From assembly GCF_016801865.2 (NCBI RefSeq), contig NC_068939.1, forward strand, positions 124,350,187 through 124,414,186: DNA of 64,000 nucleotides, given 5' to 3'. How positions within the stretch are numbered: position 1 is the first letter of the stretch; each line of letters opens with the position of its first letter. The notes below the pieces were generated by a model that saw only the letters and a program-made list of their open reading frames with translations, ran no database searches and had not been told where the DNA came from. Below are positions 1 to 10,859 of the stretch, one piece after another. Both the position numbers and the translations under genes were made by a program. This stretch comes from Culex pipiens pallens. Taxonomy: Eukaryota > Arthropoda > Insecta > Diptera > Culicidae.

Positions 1-1189
1 CGACGAGAAATTAATAAGCATGCCCCCCTAGTCGAACCTTCATTAGAGAAGCAGGCAATCCACAACTCACAGCGAACGACCAAGGGAACACCCTACCGCG
101 TATATAGTAAGATTGGCGTGGTTGGTCTTTAATGAGTTGTAAATATGTTAGAATATATGAAGAGTTGCCTGTATTAAAATGGAAAGCTCTCACCAAGTGA
201 AATAGTCTTCATGTTTTGTTGAACATCGAATCTTGCTAAAACTTAGTGCACCGAAAAAACATCTGCAAACTTGTTTTCTTGAGTTGCTAAAATGGATAGA
301 AAACAGCATCAAAAACAACAAAAAATAAAATAAAATGAAGCAGGAAGGCATAGTTTTGCACATAATAGAGAATGAACATTTTGAGGAAATCAACATTTGG
401 TACAAAAAAAAAAATAAAAATATGACAGCATACTTAATTCCTAAGTAGAATAGACTGAAATACTCAAGTATCATCATCAAAATTAATAAAATAATAAGAT
501 ACAAAAAGGATATAATAATTTAAGCAAAATGAAGATTTTTTTAGTCGTTCATTAGTACAAAGATGGATAGGAAAAGAAATTATTTACAAAAAGGAATAGC
601 AGAAGTTTTCAAAGTTTTATAATCAGAAACTTTGAACAGATTTTTATTAAAACCATAAAAATCATCAAACATAAAACACATTTACAATACCTCAATTAAT
701 TCTTAAATATTTGATGAATTCATCAAGCAGCATACAGTTTCTGAATTAATTACTCGGTGCATTTTTAATATTTATTTTAATATAAAAAAAAAAACCAAAT
801 CGAAGTAATCATGTTTTTTTCTACTGTCACTAATATTCTTAAATCTATATTGATTGTGTAAATGTCATTTTTCAATTTAGAAAATCTATGAAATTAAAAA
901 AAAGGCATATTTTTCTTTGAAAGGGTGTAGCAGCGCTGAATTAAGTGTGGTCTTAAAATGCTTTATCATTTTAGAGAGAACTTAAGCTATTTCTTGCACA
1001 AATTAGATTTAGGAACGTAAAAAATCACTGAAAAGTGAAATAATTATTACAATGAATAACAAGGTAGCCATTAGTTTCGGGAAAAAGTACGTTGCCATGA
1101 CATTGACAGCAGCAACTTCAAATATTTTTTTTCTGTTATGTAATTAATACATGAACACTAAATAAGGACCCAAAATGGAAAGAGCTCAC
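1..1189. other. AT-rich non-coding DNA
   Basis: No recognisable gene. Open frames are short, AT-driven and without conserved motifs. Positions 1-125 have a more balanced base composition, which might be the edge of a repeat or exon continuing off the left side, but nothing identifies it. Confidence 0.5.
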
Positions 1190-1685
1190 CGGGATAGGAC
1201 AACACGACCCAAAACAGCCGCTCTACCGCTCCAGAATTTCCACCAACAGCTTCTAAAGGCTCTGCTTCTTAGTAGAGGTTATTTTCTTCTGTTTTCCTTG
1301 CGTTGAGGCAAAGCTTCATCAAATAACTCTAATTCACAAAATCACAATTTCCACTTTTATGGAACCTAGATGTGTTCCAGCACAAAAACCCTGAGCCCCA
1401 GAAACACTCCGAGCCGAAAACCGAAGATGTGCCCAAAGCTGCCATCGCAATTCCAACGCCAAAGACGACGCTCATCAGTCGGAAACTACACTTTTCTCCA
1501 CCACCAATTTGATATTCCGTAGCTCTTCAATCCAGCATTCAAAACCCGACTCTCAGCTTCCCGGATTATTCACATTTTTAACTAAAATTTCACAAAAAAT
1601 ACTAAAAATATTAAAATGAGAAAAGAAAAATCCGCGGAGCAAAATTTCAAAACGTCACGACGCGCGCGCGGCTTGCTTCGATCAT
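1190..1685 (-). promoter_or_regulatory. candidate promoter and 5' untranslated exon of a leftward gene
   Basis: This roughly 500-bp island is clearly less AT-rich than its surroundings. Read on the minus strand it begins with a CG-rich stretch at 1,660-1,675 containing CGTGACG, similar to a CRE/ATF-type site. It ends in CCCG followed by a good splice donor, GTGAGC, at 1,189-1,184. The body has a short open frame but no long coding frame, as expected for a 5' UTR exon whose coding exons lie beyond the left edge. This is inference from composition and one donor site; a chance island or old repeat is equally possible. Confidence 0.25.
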
Positions 1686-1715
1686 TATAATAGCATATTA
1701 GTAAAATAAAGAAAA

Positions 1716-2395
1716 TAAGATAATTAGGAAATTATGAAACAAGGAAATTAAGATATTAGGAAATTATAAAATTAATATGTAAGGAAATTAGAATGTTAGG
1801 AAGTTAGGAAATCAGGAAATGAGGAAATTGGGAAATTAGGAAGTTAGGAAATTAGGAAATTTGGAAATTAGGAAATTAGGAAATAAAGAAATTTTTAAAA
1901 TTAGGAAACTAGGAAATTAGGAAGTTAGGAAGTTAGGAAATTGGGAAATTAGGATATCAGGAAACTAGGAAATTAGGAAGTTAGGATATTAGGAAGTTAG
2001 GAAATTAGGAAATTAGGAAACTAGGAAATTAGGAGTTTAGGAAGTTAGGAAGTTAAGAAATTATGGAATTAATATGTTTTGAAATTAGGAAGCTAGGAAA
2101 TTATGAAATAAGGGAAATAGGAAATTCAGAAATTAGAAAATCGTGTAATTAGGAAAATAATATGTTAGGAAATAAGGAAGTTAGGAAATTAGAAAATTAG
2201 GAAGTTAGGAAATTAAATTAGGAAATTAGAATATTAGGAAGTGTGGAAGTTAGGAAGTTAAGAAATTGGGAAATTAGGATATCAGGAAATTAGGAAATTA
2301 AGAAGTTAGGAAGTTAGGAAATTGAGAAGTTAGGAAATTAGGAAATCAGGAAATTAGGAAGTTAGGAAATTAGGAAACTAGGAAATTAGGATATA
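1716..2395. repeat. degenerate tandem array, unit about TAGGAAAT
   Basis: Dozens of imperfect repeats of TAGGAAAT and TAGGAAGT (8-bp register with frequent indels). It lies immediately next to the perfect AAATTCTT array and looks like an older, decayed array of the same kind of short AT-rich monomer. Confidence 0.85.
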
Positions 2396-2428
2396 TGGCT
2401 GGTACAAATGTTTAATTTTTTTTCTGGA

Positions 2429-3893
2429 ATTCTTAAATTCTTAAATTCTTAAATTTTTAAATTCTTAAATTCTTAAATTTTTAAATTCTTAAATTCTTAA
2501 ATTCTTAAATTCTTAAATTCTTAAATTCTTAAATTCTTAAATTCTTAAATTCTTAAATTCTTAAATTCTTAAATTCTTAAATTCTTAAATTCTTAAATTC
2601 TTAAATTCTTAAATTCTTAAATTCTTAAATTCTTAAATTCTTAAATTCTTAAATTCTTAAATTCTTAAATTCTTAAATTCTTAAATTCTTAAATTCTTAA
2701 ATTCTTAAATTCTTAAATTCTTAAATTCTTAAATTCTTAAATTCTTAAATTCTTAAATTCTTAAATTCTTAAATTCTTAAATTCTTAAATTCTTAAATTC
2801 TTAAATTCTTAAATTCTTAAATTCTTAAATTCTTAAATTCTTAAATTCTTAAATTCTTAAATTCTTAAATTCTTAAATTCTTAAATTCTTAAATTCTTAA
2901 ATTCTTAAATTCTTAAATTCTTAAATTCTTAAATTCTTAAATTCTTAAATTCTTAAATTCTTAAATTCTTAAATTCTTAAATTCTTAAATTCTTAAATTC
3001 TTAAATTCTTAAATTCTTAAATTCTTAAATTCTTAAATTCTTAAATTCTTAAATTCTTAAATTCTTAAATTCTTAAATTCTTAAATTCTTAAATTCTTAA
3101 ATTCTTAAATTCTTAAATTCTTAAATTCTTAAATTCTTAAATTCTTAAATTCTTAAATTCTTAAATTCTTAAATTCTTAAATTCTTAAATTCTTAAATTC
3201 TTAAATTCTTAAATTCTTAAATTCTTAAATTCTTAAATTCTTAAATTCTTAAATTCTTAAATTCTTAAATTCTTAAATTCTTAAATTCTTAAATTCTTAA
3301 ATTCTTAAATTCTTAAATTCTTAAATTCTTAAATTCTTAAATTCTTAAATTCTTAAATTCTTAAATTCTTAAATTCTTAAATTCTTAAATTCTTAAATTC
3401 TTAAATTCTTAAATTCTTAAATTCTTAAATTCTTAAATTCTTAAATTCTTAAATTCTTAAATTCTTAAATTCTTAAATTCTTAAATTCTTAAATTCTTAA
3501 ATTCTTAAATTCTTAAATTCTTAAATTCTTAAATTCTTAAATTCTTAAATTCTTAAATTCTTAAATTCTTAAATTCTTAAATTCTTAAATTCTTAAATTC
3601 TTAAATTCTTAAATTCTTAAATTCTTAAATTCTTAAATTCTTAAATTCTTAAATTCTTAAATTCTTAAATTCTTAAATTCTTAAATTCTTAAATTCTTAA
3701 ATTCTTAAATTCTTAAATTCTTAAATTCTTAAATTCTTAAATTCTTAAATTCTTAAATTCTTAAATTCTTAAATTCTTAAATTCTTAAATTCTTAAATTC
3801 TTAAATTCTTAAATTCTTAAATTCTTAAATTCTTAAATTCTTAAATTCTTAAATTCTTAAATTCTTAAATTCTTAAATTCTTAAATTCTTAAA
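2429..3893. repeat. perfect 8-bp satellite array (AAATTCTT)n
   Basis: About 183 head-to-tail copies of AAATTCTT. After two variant units near 2,455-2,485 there is no visible substitution until about 3,890, where the array decays into related AT-rich sequence up to about 3,990. The homogeneity suggests recent expansion, or an assembly run-through of collapsed or extended length. Confidence 0.97.
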
Positions 3894-4400
3894 TTTTTGA
3901 ATTTTAAAATTCTTAAATTCTTAATTTTTTAAATTTCTTAGTTCTTAATTTTTTTAAATTTCTTTATTCTTAAATTTTCATTCTAGATTTTTTTATTTTG
4001 GAAGAAATAGAGTGTTTGATTTTTATAATTTCTAGGTTTTCGTAAATTTGTATTTACGAATTTCTATATTTCCAAGTTTTAAAACTTTTGGAATTTCGAC
4101 TTGTACATTCGTTTCGAATTTTAACATTTTTGATCTATTGAATTTATAAAAACGTTAAAAATTAAAATTATTATTCAATTCTGCATATTTTTAATTTTGA
4201 TTTTCCAAATTTCAGATTTTTGTTGAAATTTTCTTTATTATTTAAAAAAAAATGTTATTTGAAATTTCTGGAATGTTTGTTTTTTTTTCATATTTTTGAA
4301 TTTGTTGTTTGGTTGGATTTCAAAATTTCAGATTATTATTGTATTTTCAGTAAGAACATAGATATTTGTATGATTATTGTCAAGTTTAATTTCACTCTGA
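3894..4400. other. AT-rich decayed repeat edge, no gene seen
   Basis: Degenerate continuation of the satellite into very AT-rich DNA. The open frame at 4,220-4,465 is low-complexity and has no family features. Confidence 0.5.
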
Positions 4401-4407
4401 TTTACTT

Positions 4408-4485
4408 CATTTTGGTCCCGCGAGTGTGGGTAAATCGGACAGTGCAGGGGACTCATAATCCATAGGTAGCTGGTTGGTACTAGCA
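4408..4485 (+). repeat. tRNA-like segment, possible decayed SINE head
   Basis: The segment has an A-box-like TGGGTAAATCGG, then GGACTCATAATCC, which resembles the anticodon arm of an elongator tRNA-Met with CAT in the loop. A weak B-box-like GGTTGGTACTA follows. The acceptor arms do not pair, so it is not a functional tRNA gene. A decayed tRNA-derived SINE head is the likeliest reading. Confidence 0.3.
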
Positions 4486-4905
4486 ATAAATTGTTGGTGA
4501 CACGATGGCCGACATCTATAAAGACAACTTCTTTTTTTTACTCCATTTCGACCAAAAAACTAAATCTGTCCTTTTAGTTTCAATATTCTGCTTTTTGAGA
4601 TTCGGCGGGAATTTTAAATATTATTATATCCAATTCAAAATTATTAAAACGTTTGTAATTATCAGTCGCATTCAAAAAGAAAAATAACAATTCATTGATT
4701 TTTTCATCAAAACATATTACAAACAAGCACCGCGCGAAGAAACGTCAAACGCAATCTTTCCGTTTCTGTTACTTTTCAGCTGCGTACCGCTTAAGAAAAA
4801 TCTTTTCGTGACCCTTTTCTTGACCGTTTCTTGGGCGTTTTTTTGTATGGAGTTTTGCGTTCCTTCCCATCTGCGTATCAGCCTTTACCCATGTACATCC
4901 TATAG

Positions 4906-5043
4906 AATGGTGAACGCCCGAAATGTCAAAATCACACAGTGGTACCAACATTATGAAAAAAGTATGCCATGGCATGAAAGCCACATTTTTTTCCTAATGT
5001 TGGTGCTACTGCGCGATTTTGACATTTCGGGCGTTCACCATTC
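4906..5043. mobile_element. 138-bp palindromic MITE
   Basis: The two halves are inverted copies of one another. Both ends read GAATGGTGAACGCCCGAAAT inward, and the match extends about 50 bp per arm with a few differences. There is no coding capacity. The adjacent 4,830-4,889 region ends in sequence resembling the terminus of the TAA-flanked element at 10,860. Confidence 0.8.
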
Positions 5044-5600
5044 AAACGCCATCTTTCCTTAAAAACCTGGATTATTTTCAGTGGATAAAGTGGAGTCCAT
5101 TTTGCCACTTCACATCTTTTGAAGCCGATCGGTGGAAATGCCCTTCGACAACTGTTCGAAAGTTCTTGCTGACAGCTGACAGTTAACGTGTGCGTGTGGG
5201 TGCGTATTTATGTGCCATTTAAATGCTGGCTGCATGTGTTGTTGAGCATGTGTATATTATGTAACATGATTAATACATACGCAAACTGTACACGCTAATC
5301 GATTTTTAACTATTTAATTAAGGTAAATGCATCTAAGTTCAATAATAGTTAGCTCAAACCTTTTAATGTTATACTTTAATAATTAAGTAATTATTAAGTT
5401 ATTGCTTTATGTTTAGTTAAGTGAACTCGTTTTTAAATTGATTAAGATTTCATTAATCATGTTTTTTTTAAAATAAACTTAAATCAGTTTCCGCGCAAAT
5501 TAAAACGCAATTCTTAAATAAAAAAAAATCAATTTCGACGTGTTAAGGTTAACACGTTGGTATGTTGGATGGCCTTTCAGTTATGAAAGCATAAAATACC
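5044..5600. other. AT-rich intergenic DNA, nothing recognised
   Basis: No gene-like frame, repeat array or inverted repeat beyond short A/T runs. Confidence 0.5.
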
Positions 5601-5684
5601 AATTCTAGATTAAATTTTCAAAAGGTCCTATCTGCATAGGAAACCCATGAGGGATAGGTTGTTTTGAAAATTTAATCTAGAATT
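5601..5684. repeat. 84-bp inverted repeat, 22-bp perfect stems
   Basis: AATTCTAGATTAAATTTTCA at the left is repeated inverted at the right end, and a short AGGTCCTATC loop arm lies between. This is probably a small MITE or solo foldback remnant. Confidence 0.75.
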
Positions 5685-5844
5685 ATGCTCAACGCGATGA
5701 ACCGCCGTCTCATCGCTACAACTATTTTTGTGTCCTCTTGTGAAATGTCCAGCAAAGACGGGGAGAAAGAGCAGTGTGGATGGGGATAAAAAAAGCAACG
5801 CATGCAAATTGATTGGTTGTTGTTTTTATGAATGAGGAACAAAT

Positions 5845-5989
5845 CTTGACTTTTTTTTGATAAGGTCCTATAAACAAATGTAAACATTGAGTGTATCCCT
5901 TTCACACCTTATGTCAAAGTCCATCGGAGTAAGCGGGATACACTCAATGTTTACTTTTGTTTATAGGACCTTATCAAAAAAAAGTCAAG
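5845..5989. mobile_element. palindromic MITE, GGTCCTATAAAC family
   Basis: Near-perfect inverted arms of about 55 bp, both starting CTTGACTTTTTTTTGATAAG and continuing GTCCTATAAACAAA. Related palindromes sharing the GGTCC-ATAAAC block lie at 22,484 and 23,472, so this is a small dispersed family. Confidence 0.85.
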
Positions 5990-5990
5990 A

Positions 5991-5992
<2 letters not shown>

Positions 5993-6041
<49 letters not shown>

Positions 6042-6054
6042 ACACACACACACA
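5993..6054. repeat. (CT)n followed by (CA)n microsatellite
   Basis: Uninterrupted CT dinucleotides followed by a short CA tract. The arginine/glutamate-rich frame across it is an artefact of the repeat. Confidence 0.95.
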
Positions 6055-6885
6055 TTTTGTTTATGATTTCGCACTTCGATAGTGGCGACTAATAGAGGCT
6101 CCCTCTTGATACTAACAGGATGTGAATGATCGTACGATTTCTTGTCCCCGGTTGACTTTCTCACGAAACCATCCAGCATAATCCAATGTTTATGTGCAAA
6201 AGTTCAAATATCGGCTCCTTATAGTGCTTAGTGGTGCAAAAACATGCCAAAGAATGCCGCATATTTATCCAAACGGAATAAGCGCTGGTTCTTATCTCGA
6301 GGGGTTTTGTAACGGGACACCCTAACGATTTCCGACCGTTACGGGCGACGTTTGAAAATTGTTAAGGGAATTTCGGATTCAGCGATTTTTTTTTCTTGTT
6401 AAATGATTGCAAGCATCGCTACTCTATATTTGTTAGTAACTGTTGGATAACTTTTACAACAACTACGAACTACTGAAATTAACCTTTCTTTTTGGTTTGC
6501 ACTAAAGTTATTACAGTTGTGATATTTCTATCTTAAGTCTTGCTAGTCACAAGTCTGGGCTGTGTTAAATTACAAACATTTACATCTAAGAGAGTGTTCA
6601 AGTTTTAGCTTTAAAGAATCATAATAAATGGCAGAATATAATCGTAGCAATTTTATATTTTTTTTTTTTTACAAATCTTCTGTTTGTCCTAAAAAGCCAT
6701 TTGGCATCATTGCACAGTGGTCCAGATCGCAAAATTAAGTGAGAAATGGATTTTCCGAAAAATGGTGAAGTTTTGGAAATTTGGTGTCTTCAAGAGAGTT
6801 GTTGCATGGAAAAGGGCCACTTTTGGTTTGGTTCAAAATTGTGGTGGTTCACGATTAGGGTGATATTGAAAATCTAACTTTTCAA
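6055..6885. other. no gene seen
   Basis: Mixed-composition non-coding DNA. The 6,720-6,870 segment resembles decayed pieces of the large foldback family (phrases such as TTTTGGTTTGGTTC and TTGGTGTCTTC), too weak to delimit. Confidence 0.4.
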
Positions 6886-7169
6886 GGAGCTTTTAAACTA
6901 CGGCAAACAAACTCGCACACACACACAAACTTTTTGGCACCCTCAGCAAACGTCAAATCAATACAAATTGCTGCCGGATCTTTTTTCCGGATCTCTCCCG
7001 GAAAAGATCCGGCAGCAATTTTGTATGGTTTGACGTTTGCGGAGTGTACCAAAAAAATGTAAACAAATCACTTCGTGCATCGGCCAATACATGTTGCCTT
7101 TTTGCGAGTTTGCCGCAAACTGTCAAACACGAAAAAATGGGAGTTTGTTTGCGGTAGTGTGATAGCTCC
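6886..7169. mobile_element. MITE with a second palindromic MITE nested inside
   Basis: The outer element has about 32-bp imperfect terminal inverted repeats (GGAGC at both ends, then CGGCAAACAAACTC-type sequence). Inside it, 6,929-7,060 is a tighter palindrome whose arms share CAAACGTCAAA and ATTGCTGCCGGATC. The inner element inserted later because it interrupts the outer one. Confidence 0.75.
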
Positions 7170-7171
7170 TT

Positions 7172-7440
7172 CATCTAATCTAATCTAATCTAACACAAAC
7201 GCAGCCAGTCCGATGAAAGCATGCTGGAAAGTCTTGTGATTATATTACGGCCCAAGCACTTTTCTTGTCATTCTTAATAATTGCAGTACATCCGAGAACA
7301 CACGAAAATGTAAAACAAAATTTAAAGCGGCCAGCCCTACTGCGTTGTGTTTACCGCAGAGAGGATTCTGTGAACGGATCACATTTTTACAGAATCTACA
7401 GGGGAGGAAGGATGCGTAGACATATCGTACCAAACGCAAC
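7172..7440 (-). mobile_element. truncated copy of a retroposon with (TTAGA)n tail
   Basis: Read on the minus strand the copy ends in TTAGATTAGATTAGATTAGA and shares its body with a longer copy at 51,637-52,290: the ACAGGGGAGGAAG, CCTACTGCGT and TTCTTGTCATT blocks occur in the same order and spacing. This copy lacks the upstream tRNA-like part, as expected of 5'-truncated target-primed reverse transcription. Confidence 0.7.
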
Positions 7441-7943
7441 GGTTTATTTTTTGCATTAGTGTTTAGTGTAATAATATATGATAAAAATGTTATATAATAA
7501 ATGAATATCAATAGCTTCATTTTGTTAAGTCATTTACCTTCATAACCAGCTGAAAAATAACAAATTATTAAATGAAAGAAGGCAGAGCGTACAGTTGCGG
7601 TAGTTTTTTAGTTTTTTTTTTTGGTAATTTATTCGTCTTCTAAAAAAAATGTTGGGCTCGCCAATCCAAGCAACTTTGTCGAAGACACCAAAATTCTATC
7701 TATCAGCTGAGCGAGCCTTCAAAAATCAGTTTTTTGAACGTAGCAATTTAGGTCTAAGTTATTGAGAAAAGTGATGTATGCTTTTAGAGCTCCAAATACA
7801 AAGATTTTTATTTTTTGACAGGCAATTTGGACTTAAGGGTCAAAAACTACAGCCATTTTATGACAAAATATATGTAAATTTAAAACTTAATTATCTCGAA
7901 AAAAGCACCAGGTTTCCATCGTTTAATACTAATTTTTCAAATA

Positions 7944-8323
7944 CAGTAGTTGTTCGGTAACTGGGCGTTGTTTAACTGGGCTGCTTTTTACTGGGCGCTC
8001 GATAACTGGGCCGTAGCCCAGTTAAAAAGCAGACAAACGTCAAAAAACCAAAACAAACCAAAATGACCGAGGGGTTAATGGATCCAAAAATCATATTCAA
8101 TAAATAAAAATACTTTTTTCAAACCTTTGTTTAATTTCAAGTTACAATTAAAGAAAAATGAAAAGTAAGCACTGCAAATAAATTTGAGTAACTTTTATTT
8201 TTATATTTCATCTGGAAAATATAATGCATCGGTGGTCCCCTCGTTATTTTTGTTCAGACCAGTTTTCCAACAACAATTCGGTGACTGGGCTACGTTCTCA
8301 GCCCAGTTACCGAACAACTACTG
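7944..8323. mobile_element. Tc1/mariner-type MITE with TA duplication
   Basis: The 23-bp terminal inverted repeats start CAGTAGTTGTTCGGTAACTG and are flanked on both sides by TA (7,942-7,943 and 8,324-8,325). The GTAACTGGGC motif recurs several times inside each end. There is no transposase frame. The TA target and CAGT terminus are characteristic of Tc1/mariner derivatives. Confidence 0.85.
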
Positions 8324-8890
8324 TAGTTCATAGTATTTCGGAAAGTAGAGAACTTATTCTTTTAAACATGCTTCATTTTCACAAAATATGATTTAATGGA
8401 AATGTTTTAAAGAATGAGCAATTTAATTTTAATAAATACACCTGATTGTGTTATCTTCTATAAGATAATCATATTTAGATATCGTATTTATCCTGACGAT
8501 AACGATACAATTATAGATAATCTTGATTTACATCCAAAATATAATGTGATCCGATTTGATTGATGAAATCATATTTTTTTTTTCGATGACTTTGGAACAT
8601 ATTTTATACTTTTTTAAAAATAAAATTGAAAGCATTCGATTTTTTTATGTTACGGATTCTACCATTCATCATGAATTCCTTATCTTATAATCGTTAGTCA
8701 CATTAAATTACAAACGTTGAGAGAACTGCGTGTTATATTGCTAAAGATTCCCCTTTTTTAGCTTAACATTATCACACAAACGAAATTTCGCTCCTCCCAG
8801 TGCGCCCTCAAACTCTTCATGGTTCGATTTCGCAAAAATTGTGGCACACAGAATCGCCCTCCCTCCTCCCCCGAATCCATTTTCAGTCAT
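8324..8890. other. intergenic DNA downstream of ALG2
   Basis: AT-rich non-coding DNA followed by a transition to coding composition near 8,840. The plus-strand frame at 8,841-9,455 is the complement shadow of ALG2. Confidence 0.6.
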
Positions 8891-8894
8891 CATC

Positions 8895-8963
8895 CTAATT
8901 CCTTACCACATTCCGCAGGGCCTGCGCGAGCAGAAACGCCGACAGCGGAAAGATGATTCTTCG
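8895..8963 (-). other. in-frame hydrophobic extension after the ALG2 stop
   Basis: After the ALG2 TAG (8,964-8,966) the same frame continues for 22 codons to a second TAG at 8,895-8,897. It encodes RR followed by IIFPLSAFLLAQAL and RNVVRN, a basic-hydrophobic-polar pattern like a short membrane-associating tail. The first stop is followed by C. A GTAAGG splice-donor-like sequence also lies at its end. This could be a readthrough tail, an allelic or sequencing stop, or chance. Confidence 0.3.
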
Positions 8964-10211
8964 CTATTTCTGCTTGCGCGGTTCCTCCGCCGGGCACGCC
9001 ACCAGTTCCGTCACGATGTTGTCCAGCTTGGTGGAGAACGCCTCGAACGAGAACCGCTGCTGGACGCGCTTCCGGCCCATTTGACCCATCCGTTCGCCGT
9101 GGTGATGGTCGCGCACGAGTTTGGCCATGGCGGCGGCGAACTTTTCCGGGGTGGGATCGCACAGGAAGCCGGTTTGGTCGTGGATGATGGTTTCGGTGGG
9201 GCCACCGCTGTTGGCGGCGATTACCGGCTTGCCGAGGTACATTCCCTCGAGCGGGACGATGCCAAAGTGTTCGTTTTCCGGGGTGTAGATGAGGGCTTGG
9301 GCGCGCTGAAGGAGGAAGAGCTTTTCGCGGTCGTTCGGGGAGCGCAGGAGGCGGACTTTCGGGCGGAGGCCCATGTCTTCGGCGAGTTCTTCCAGCTCGT
9401 CGTGATGTTCGACGTTTTCGAGGACGCGCTCGTCGTAGCCGCCGGCCATAATTAGGATGACTTTGTGGAACTCTTGGGCGGAGACCAGTTCTTGGAGCTT
9501 CCGGAAGGAGTGCAAAGCTAGGGGAAGGTTCTTCTTGCGCTCGTAGCGATTGATCGAGAGAAAGACAAATTGATCTTCGGGAATCCCCGTCAGCTTGTCC
9601 TTCTCCTCGAGGACCGTCTGGTCGAAATACTTCGTGTTCAATGAAGGGTACAAAATATCCGGATCAACGGATATTCTCTTGAAAGTTTCCTTAAACACTC
9701 GACTGGTGAACTTGCTGTTGACCAGAATCCCATCCGCCTGGCCCGTCGTGACCTCCTCCAGATAGTTCAACGGCATCCGGTAGTACCGCTTCAACAGACT
9801 CCCCGGCGCCGACAGCAGCTGATCCGGATAGTGACAGTAAAACAGCACCTTCGGCTTCTGCTTGGCCAGCCGGAAGATCGGAATCCCGAGCGAAATCAAA
9901 TCGCAAAACACCACATCGAACCGCTCCCGCTTCGACAGGCAAAAGCTGAAGTAGAACGCCGCGTAAACCATCCGGACGTACGCGCAAACGGCGTAGAACC
10001 GGCCGAAAATGTCCCGCGGAATCCAGTCGCCCACGATCGTCACCGCCAGCTTGCCGTCGCGCGTCTCCTCGAAGCAGTGCTCCGGATCGTGGTGGTTCGT
10101 CAGGAAGCTAACCGTGTGGCCCTTGCTCTTTAGGGCCAGCGCCGCATCGACCACGAGCCGCTCGGCGCCGCCGATTCCCAGATCCGGGTGGACAAACAGG
10201 ACGCGAACCAT
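8964..10211 (-). CDS. ALG2: ALG2, alpha-1,3/1,6-mannosyltransferase of the N-glycan precursor
   Basis: A 415-residue GT-B fold glycosyltransferase of family 4. By family knowledge, ALG2 adds the second and third mannoses (alpha-1,3 then alpha-1,6) to Man1GlcNAc2-PP-dolichol on the cytosolic face of the endoplasmic reticulum. The N-terminus MVRVLFVHPDLGIGGAERL carries the glycine-rich GGAER loop at residues 14-18. A hydrophobic stretch around residues 80-92 matches the family's membrane-associating segment. The C-terminal half holds the nucleotide-sugar EX7E motif, E314 to E322 (in EHFGIVPLE), followed by GKPVIAANSGGPTE. Length fits animal ALG2 (about 415). The start is the first ATG and matches the usual MVRV beginning. 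It is intronless within the coding region and divergent from CCDC174. C-terminal residues after ELVACP are not family-conserved to my knowledge. Confidence 0.96.
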   Translation of the reverse strand: MVRVLFVHPDLGIGGAERLVVDAALALKSKGHTVSFLTNHHDPEHCFEETRDGKLAVTIVGDWIPRDIFGRFYAVCAYVRMVYAAFYFSFCLSKRERFDVVFCDLISLGIPIFRLAKQKPKVLFYCHYPDQLLSAPGSLLKRYYRMPLNYLEEVTTGQADGILVNSKFTSRVFKETFKRISVDPDILYPSLNTKYFDQTVLEEKDKLTGIPEDQFVFLSINRYERKKNLPLALHSFRKLQELVSAQEFHKVILIMAGGYDERVLENVEHHDELEELAEDMGLRPKVRLLRSPNDREKLFLLQRAQALIYTPENEHFGIVPLEGMYLGKPVIAANSGGPTETIIHDQTGFLCDPTPEKFAAAMAKLVRDHHHGERMGQMGRKRVQQRFSFEAFSTKLDNIVTELVACPAEEPRKQK

Positions 10212-10217
10212 GCCTCT

Positions 10218-10276
10218 CTAAAATAAACCCTGATTCTAATTTGAGAAAGAAAACCTTACAAATTCGTCAAAATCAC
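10218..10276 (-). other. ALG2: putative 59-bp intron in the ALG2 5' UTR
   Basis: On the minus strand, CCAAG|GTGATT and TTTATTTTAG|AGAGGC frame a 59-bp interval six bases upstream of the ALG2 ATG. The size is typical of short dipteran introns. It is predicted from splice motifs only. Confidence 0.4.
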
Positions 10277-10859
10277 CTTGGAATCTGCTTCACACTCTCG
10301 GAATGGCCACCGGGGAAAAAATCTGATACGCAAGGGTGGACGTGTAGACTGCCAGCAAAACAAAACCGACAACACTAAAACTGCTGGTTTTGACAGTTTG
10401 TTCTTGTTCGGTCGTTCTCTTTTGTGTTGTCTACCCCGGTGGCGAATTTGCAATAACAAACGCGCAGGTTCAGCTGTGAACGTGCTCCGAAAAGGGTTTT
10501 TGGTTTGAAAAGGAACACAGTTTGTTATTTTGTATTTTTGCTTGGAAGTGTTGCCAAATCGTTGGAAGAAATGTTTTCTGAGTGAACTCGAGTTTAAACA
10601 TCCCGGACAAAAAGTACATTGTTTTTTCACAGTTTTCAAGTGATTAGTTTTACCACTGACGAACTGACGTGCCACCTCGAATTTAAACTTGACCGCACTT
10701 TCCTATCTTCCTTCTCACTCTCCCTCAGCGATCAGCGATTGTCAAACAGACGATTTGACAGCTGCGCAGCTGCAGTTGTTGAGAAACATTCTGGAACAAC
10801 AAATGAAAATGGGGGAAAACATATTGGAACCTATAAACATTTGCGAATTCTGAACTAAA
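10277..10859. promoter_or_regulatory. probable ALG2 5' UTR and promoter region
   Basis: Balanced-composition DNA upstream of ALG2 with no repeat signature. Open frames on both strands are short and lack conserved motifs. It probably contains the ALG2 transcription start, but no TATA box or clear initiator can be singled out. Confidence 0.35.

Noticed and set aside
2429..3893. Possible CRISPR-like or centromeric array
   Set aside because: No spacers between units; it is a simple 8-bp satellite in a eukaryotic genome.
5985..6179. Arginine/glutamate-repeat protein frame
   Set aside because: Translation of a (CT)n microsatellite.
8841..9455. 204-codon plus-strand frame
   Set aside because: Complement shadow of ALG2 coding sequence, produced by its GC-rich codon usage.
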